A stretch of DNA of 64,000 nt from Pontibacter litorisediminis (GTDB taxonomy: Bacteria > Bacteroidota > Bacteroidia > Cytophagales > Hymenobacteraceae). The notes under the pieces are model-generated. The model did not search any database. It saw only the letters and a list, made by a program, of their open reading frames with translations, and had not been told where the DNA came from. How positions within the stretch are numbered: position 1 is the first letter of the stretch; each line of letters opens with the position of its first letter. The stretch covers positions 620,001 to 684,000 of the forward strand of contig NZ_JARDUA010000003.1 of the NCBI RefSeq assembly GCF_029360645.1. The letters are read 5' to 3'. This document shows positions 62,096-64,000 of this stretch, piece after piece. A program made the translations under genes and the position numbers.

Positions 62096-63387
62096 GTGTC
62101 CTTCTCGTTTACCTCTTTAACCTGCTTGTGCTCGGGGGGCTTTCCTGGTGGCTATACCGGCAGGAGTGGGCGCAGCAGCTCAAGCCGTATTTCTGGCCGG
62201 CGCTGGGGCTGAAAATTGCCTTTGCCCTGGGCTTCGCCGTGTTTCGCTATACCTTAGTCGGCCACAGCGATACCCATGTATACCATGCCGCCGGGCTTCA
62301 GCTGTTGGAGTATGCGCAACAGAACCCGGCAGGCTACCTAAGGCTATTGCTGTTTAACCATTTCGAGACTAATGTCTTACGTGCTTCGCTGCCTTTTACC
62401 GAGCATCCGGACTTTACCAACTCCTTTTTCTTTATTAAGCTGCTGAGTGTGCTCAACCTGGCAACAGCCGGCCAGTATTACCTGAACAACCTGTGGCTGG
62501 CGCTTTTCAGCTTTTGGGGAGCAGCGTATGCCGTAGCAGCCTTGGCGCGGGTACTTCCAAAGTATAAACCGGCGGCGGCAGTGGCCTTTTTGTTTTTCCC
62601 GTCGGTGGTGTTCTGGAGTGCCGGTGTGATGAAAGAGCCGGTGATGTTCGGCAGCATGTGCTGGCTTGTCGGCATGGCGCTGACGGTAGCGCACAGGTAC
62701 AGGCTGAGCGCCTGGAGTTGGCTGCTGCTTCCCCTGCAACTGTACCTGTTCATCAAGATAAAATTGTTTTACGCGGCCTTGCTGCTGCCCCTGCTGCTGG
62801 CCTACGTGCTGGTGCAGCGCCTGAAAGTATACTTCGGGCCGTTGGCTTTGCTGAGGGTGCAGCTGCTGCTGTTGCTGGCTTTGGCGGGTATGGCGGTGCT
62901 GGTGGTGGTATGGCAGAAAAGCATCTTCAAGCCTGACTTTATACTTTGGAACCTGGAGAGCAATTATACTTCCCTGCTGCACCGGTCGCAGCACGCCCCA
63001 CACATATACCTCGGCGACCTGGAGCCAACTGTGCCCAGCATGCTCCTGAATTATCCGGAAGCGGCGCTAAGTTCTATATATCGCCCCTTCATCGGTGAAT
63101 CCTGGAAGCCTTTATACTTGCTGGCTGGGTTAGAAAACCTGCTGCTCCTGCTGCTAACCGCTTTGGCCGTTGCCTCCATGTTCAGGAAAGAGGCAAGTAT
63201 AAAGGTGAAGCTGCTGCATGTGTTGCTGCTCGTGTTTATACTTTGCATGGCGGGCATCACCGGTATCTCCACCCCTAACTTTGGCACCCTGAGCCGCTAC
63301 CGCATTGTGTACCTGCCCTTTCTGGTGTACCTGCTGCTGCAGAACGTGTACGCACAGCGCCTGCTGCAGCGCTTGCGGCTGCAGTAG
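62092..63387 (+). CDS. Polytopic membrane protein of unknown function (431 aa)
   Basis: A very hydrophobic protein with about 11-12 membrane helices. Features include GHSDTHVYHAAG near 57-68 and FFPSVVFWSAGVMKEPV near 170-186 (KEP after a helix). These recall glycosyltransferase family 39/83-type or O-antigen-polymerase-type membrane enzymes, but I cannot assign a family. It starts with GTG overlapping the DUF2851 stop, so the two are translationally coupled. Confidence 0.72.
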   Translation: MSVLLVYLFNLLVLGGLSWWLYRQEWAQQLKPYFWPALGLKIAFALGFAVFRYTLVGHSDTHVYHAAGLQLLEYAQQNPAGYLRLLLFNHFETNVLRASLPFTEHPDFTNSFFFIKLLSVLNLATAGQYYLNNLWLALFSFWGAAYAVAALARVLPKYKPAAAVAFLFFPSVVFWSAGVMKEPVMFGSMCWLVGMALTVAHRYRLSAWSWLLLPLQLYLFIKIKLFYAALLLPLLLAYVLVQRLKVYFGPLALLRVQLLLLLALAGMAVLVVVWQKSIFKPDFILWNLESNYTSLLHRSQHAPHIYLGDLEPTVPSMLLNYPEAALSSIYRPFIGESWKPLYLLAGLENLLLLLLTALAVASMFRKEASIKVKLLHVLLLVFILCMAGITGISTPNFGTLSRYRIVYLPFLVYLLLQNVYAQRLLQRLRLQ

Positions 63388-63416
63388 CCATACTTTTAAA
63401 CTCCCTCGCTTTTTCG

Positions 63417-63424
63417 TACCTTTG
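63417..63424 (+). promoter_or_regulatory. Probable -7 box of the acyltransferase gene
   Basis: TACCTTTG matches TAnnTTTG, 22 bases before the start codon at 63447. Confidence 0.6.
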
Positions 63425-63446
63425 CGCCTTATTTAAGACTGAGTTT

Positions 63447-64000
63447 ATGCAAAATCCGGTAATCATATTAGGTGCCCAGAAGTTGGGTACCACCGCATTG
63501 GATATCTTTAACAGCAACAGCGTGATGGTGTACTGCTTCCTGGACGACAAGCTGCAGCAGGAAGAGGTGAACAACGTGGCGGTGATGAGCAACACCGAGG
63601 ACAACGAGTTCCTGAAGCTGGTTGGCAAGACCTGCGACGTGTTTGTGGCCGTAGAGGACTCCGCAGCACGCAAGGGCTTGATCAAAATGCTGAAAGACGA
63701 GCATAAGGTAGTGCCGGTAAACGCTATCCACCGCTTTAGCGCCGTGTCGGAATATGCCTGGCTGGGCCACGGAAACCTGGTTGGCGCCGGCGCCGTGATC
63801 AGCAACAATGCCAAGGTAGGGGATAACAGCATCATCCATGCCAGGGCGCTGGTGGACACCAAGGCAGAGATTGGTAATAATGTGGAGATCGGTGCCGGAG
63901 CCATTATCAATGCAGAGGCAGTGGTAGAAGACGGAGCCTTCATCGGTACGGGAGCCATCATTGTGTCCGGGGTGAAGATTGGCAAGAACGCGCGCGTTGG
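63447..64000 (+). CDS. NeuD/PglD-like hexapeptide-repeat acyltransferase, 3' truncated by window edge
   Basis: The frame is open from ATG 63447 to the window end (184 codons visible). It begins PVIILGAQKLGTTALDIF, an N-terminal PglD-type Rossmann-like subdomain (1-105). From about 112 on it is a left-handed beta helix of hexapeptide repeats (LVGAGAVISNNAKVGDNSII, VEIGAGAIINAEAVVEDGAF). Members transfer acetyl or other acyl groups to nucleotide-linked amino sugars. The C-terminus lies outside the window. Confidence 0.87.
   Translation, partial: MQNPVIILGAQKLGTTALDIFNSNSVMVYCFLDDKLQQEEVNNVAVMSNTEDNEFLKLVGKTCDVFVAVEDSAARKGLIKMLKDEHKVVPVNAIHRFSAVSEYAWLGHGNLVGAGAVISNNAKVGDNSIIHARALVDTKAEIGNNVEIGAGAIINAEAVVEDGAFIGTGAIIVSGVKIGKNARV

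Overview
The window looks like chromosome of a Bacteroidota bacterium of the order Cytophagales, most likely Hymenobacteraceae (Pontibacter-like). GC is somewhat above 50% by eye. Many genes have a -7 box of the Bacteroidota form TAnnTTTG, Shine-Dalgarno sequences are inconspicuous, and lineage-typical genes occur: an IPExxxVDY protein next to pyruvate kinase, DUF2851, an atpD-atpC pair apart from the other ATP synthase genes, L25 beside prs, and acpP-fabF-rnc. The genus is an inference from gene content and style, not from a search.

Layout. 0-12.5 kb: methionyl-tRNA synthetase; a divergent pair made of an HD/PycTM-type membrane protein and a nucleotide cyclase-TolB-TPR protein; an MFS exporter; pth, rplY (L25), prs, tRNA-Gln and purL. 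12.5-24.9 kb: two small unknown proteins, atpDC, a lipoprotein subtilase, a Cys/Met-metabolism PLP enzyme, a ~390-bp repeat, a sugar aminotransferase, ispE, an EamA exporter, lptG and tgt. 25-31.6 kb: glycosyltransferase plus ECF sigma factor, rsmG, DUF4269, a YheT-like hydrolase, a lipoprotein, rpsT, and about 1 kb of non-coding DNA with the second repeat copy in opposite orientation. 31.6-40 kb: pyk, IPExxxVDY, acpP-fabF-rnc, nadE, SdpI-like, lgt. 40-50 kb: metabolic and accessory genes (VOC protein, GAF histidine kinase, esterase, cdd, saccharopine dehydrogenase-like, trmN6-like, rnhA, marC, class V aminotransferase, aroQ, xerD). 50-58 kb: YjgN-M48 pair, pyrD, ftsK-lolA, pyrF. 58-59.3 kb: an AT-rich insert with two unknown membrane proteins, each followed by an attC-like hairpin. 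59.3-64 kb: a PhnA-like zinc ribbon, a PhnB-like VOC protein, DUF1456, DUF2851 with a coupled polytopic membrane protein, and the start of a hexapeptide-repeat acyltransferase cut by the window edge.

Most of the window is housekeeping. Four things stand out. (1) The heptamer AAGTATA/TATACTT occurs on the order of 90 times, far above the half dozen expected from base composition. It lies on both strands, inside genes and between them, and sometimes as inverted pairs forming transcription terminators, a layout reminiscent of DNA uptake sequences. (2) The divergent cyclase and HD-PycTM pair resembles a Pycsar-type signalling module, and the two residues that normally read adenine in the cyclase are both Gln. 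(3) The AT-rich insert at 58.1-59.3 kb looks like two integron-style gene cassettes without an integrase. (4) Several interspersed repeat families are present: the two ~390-bp copies and a set of intergenic hairpins built from iterated short words.
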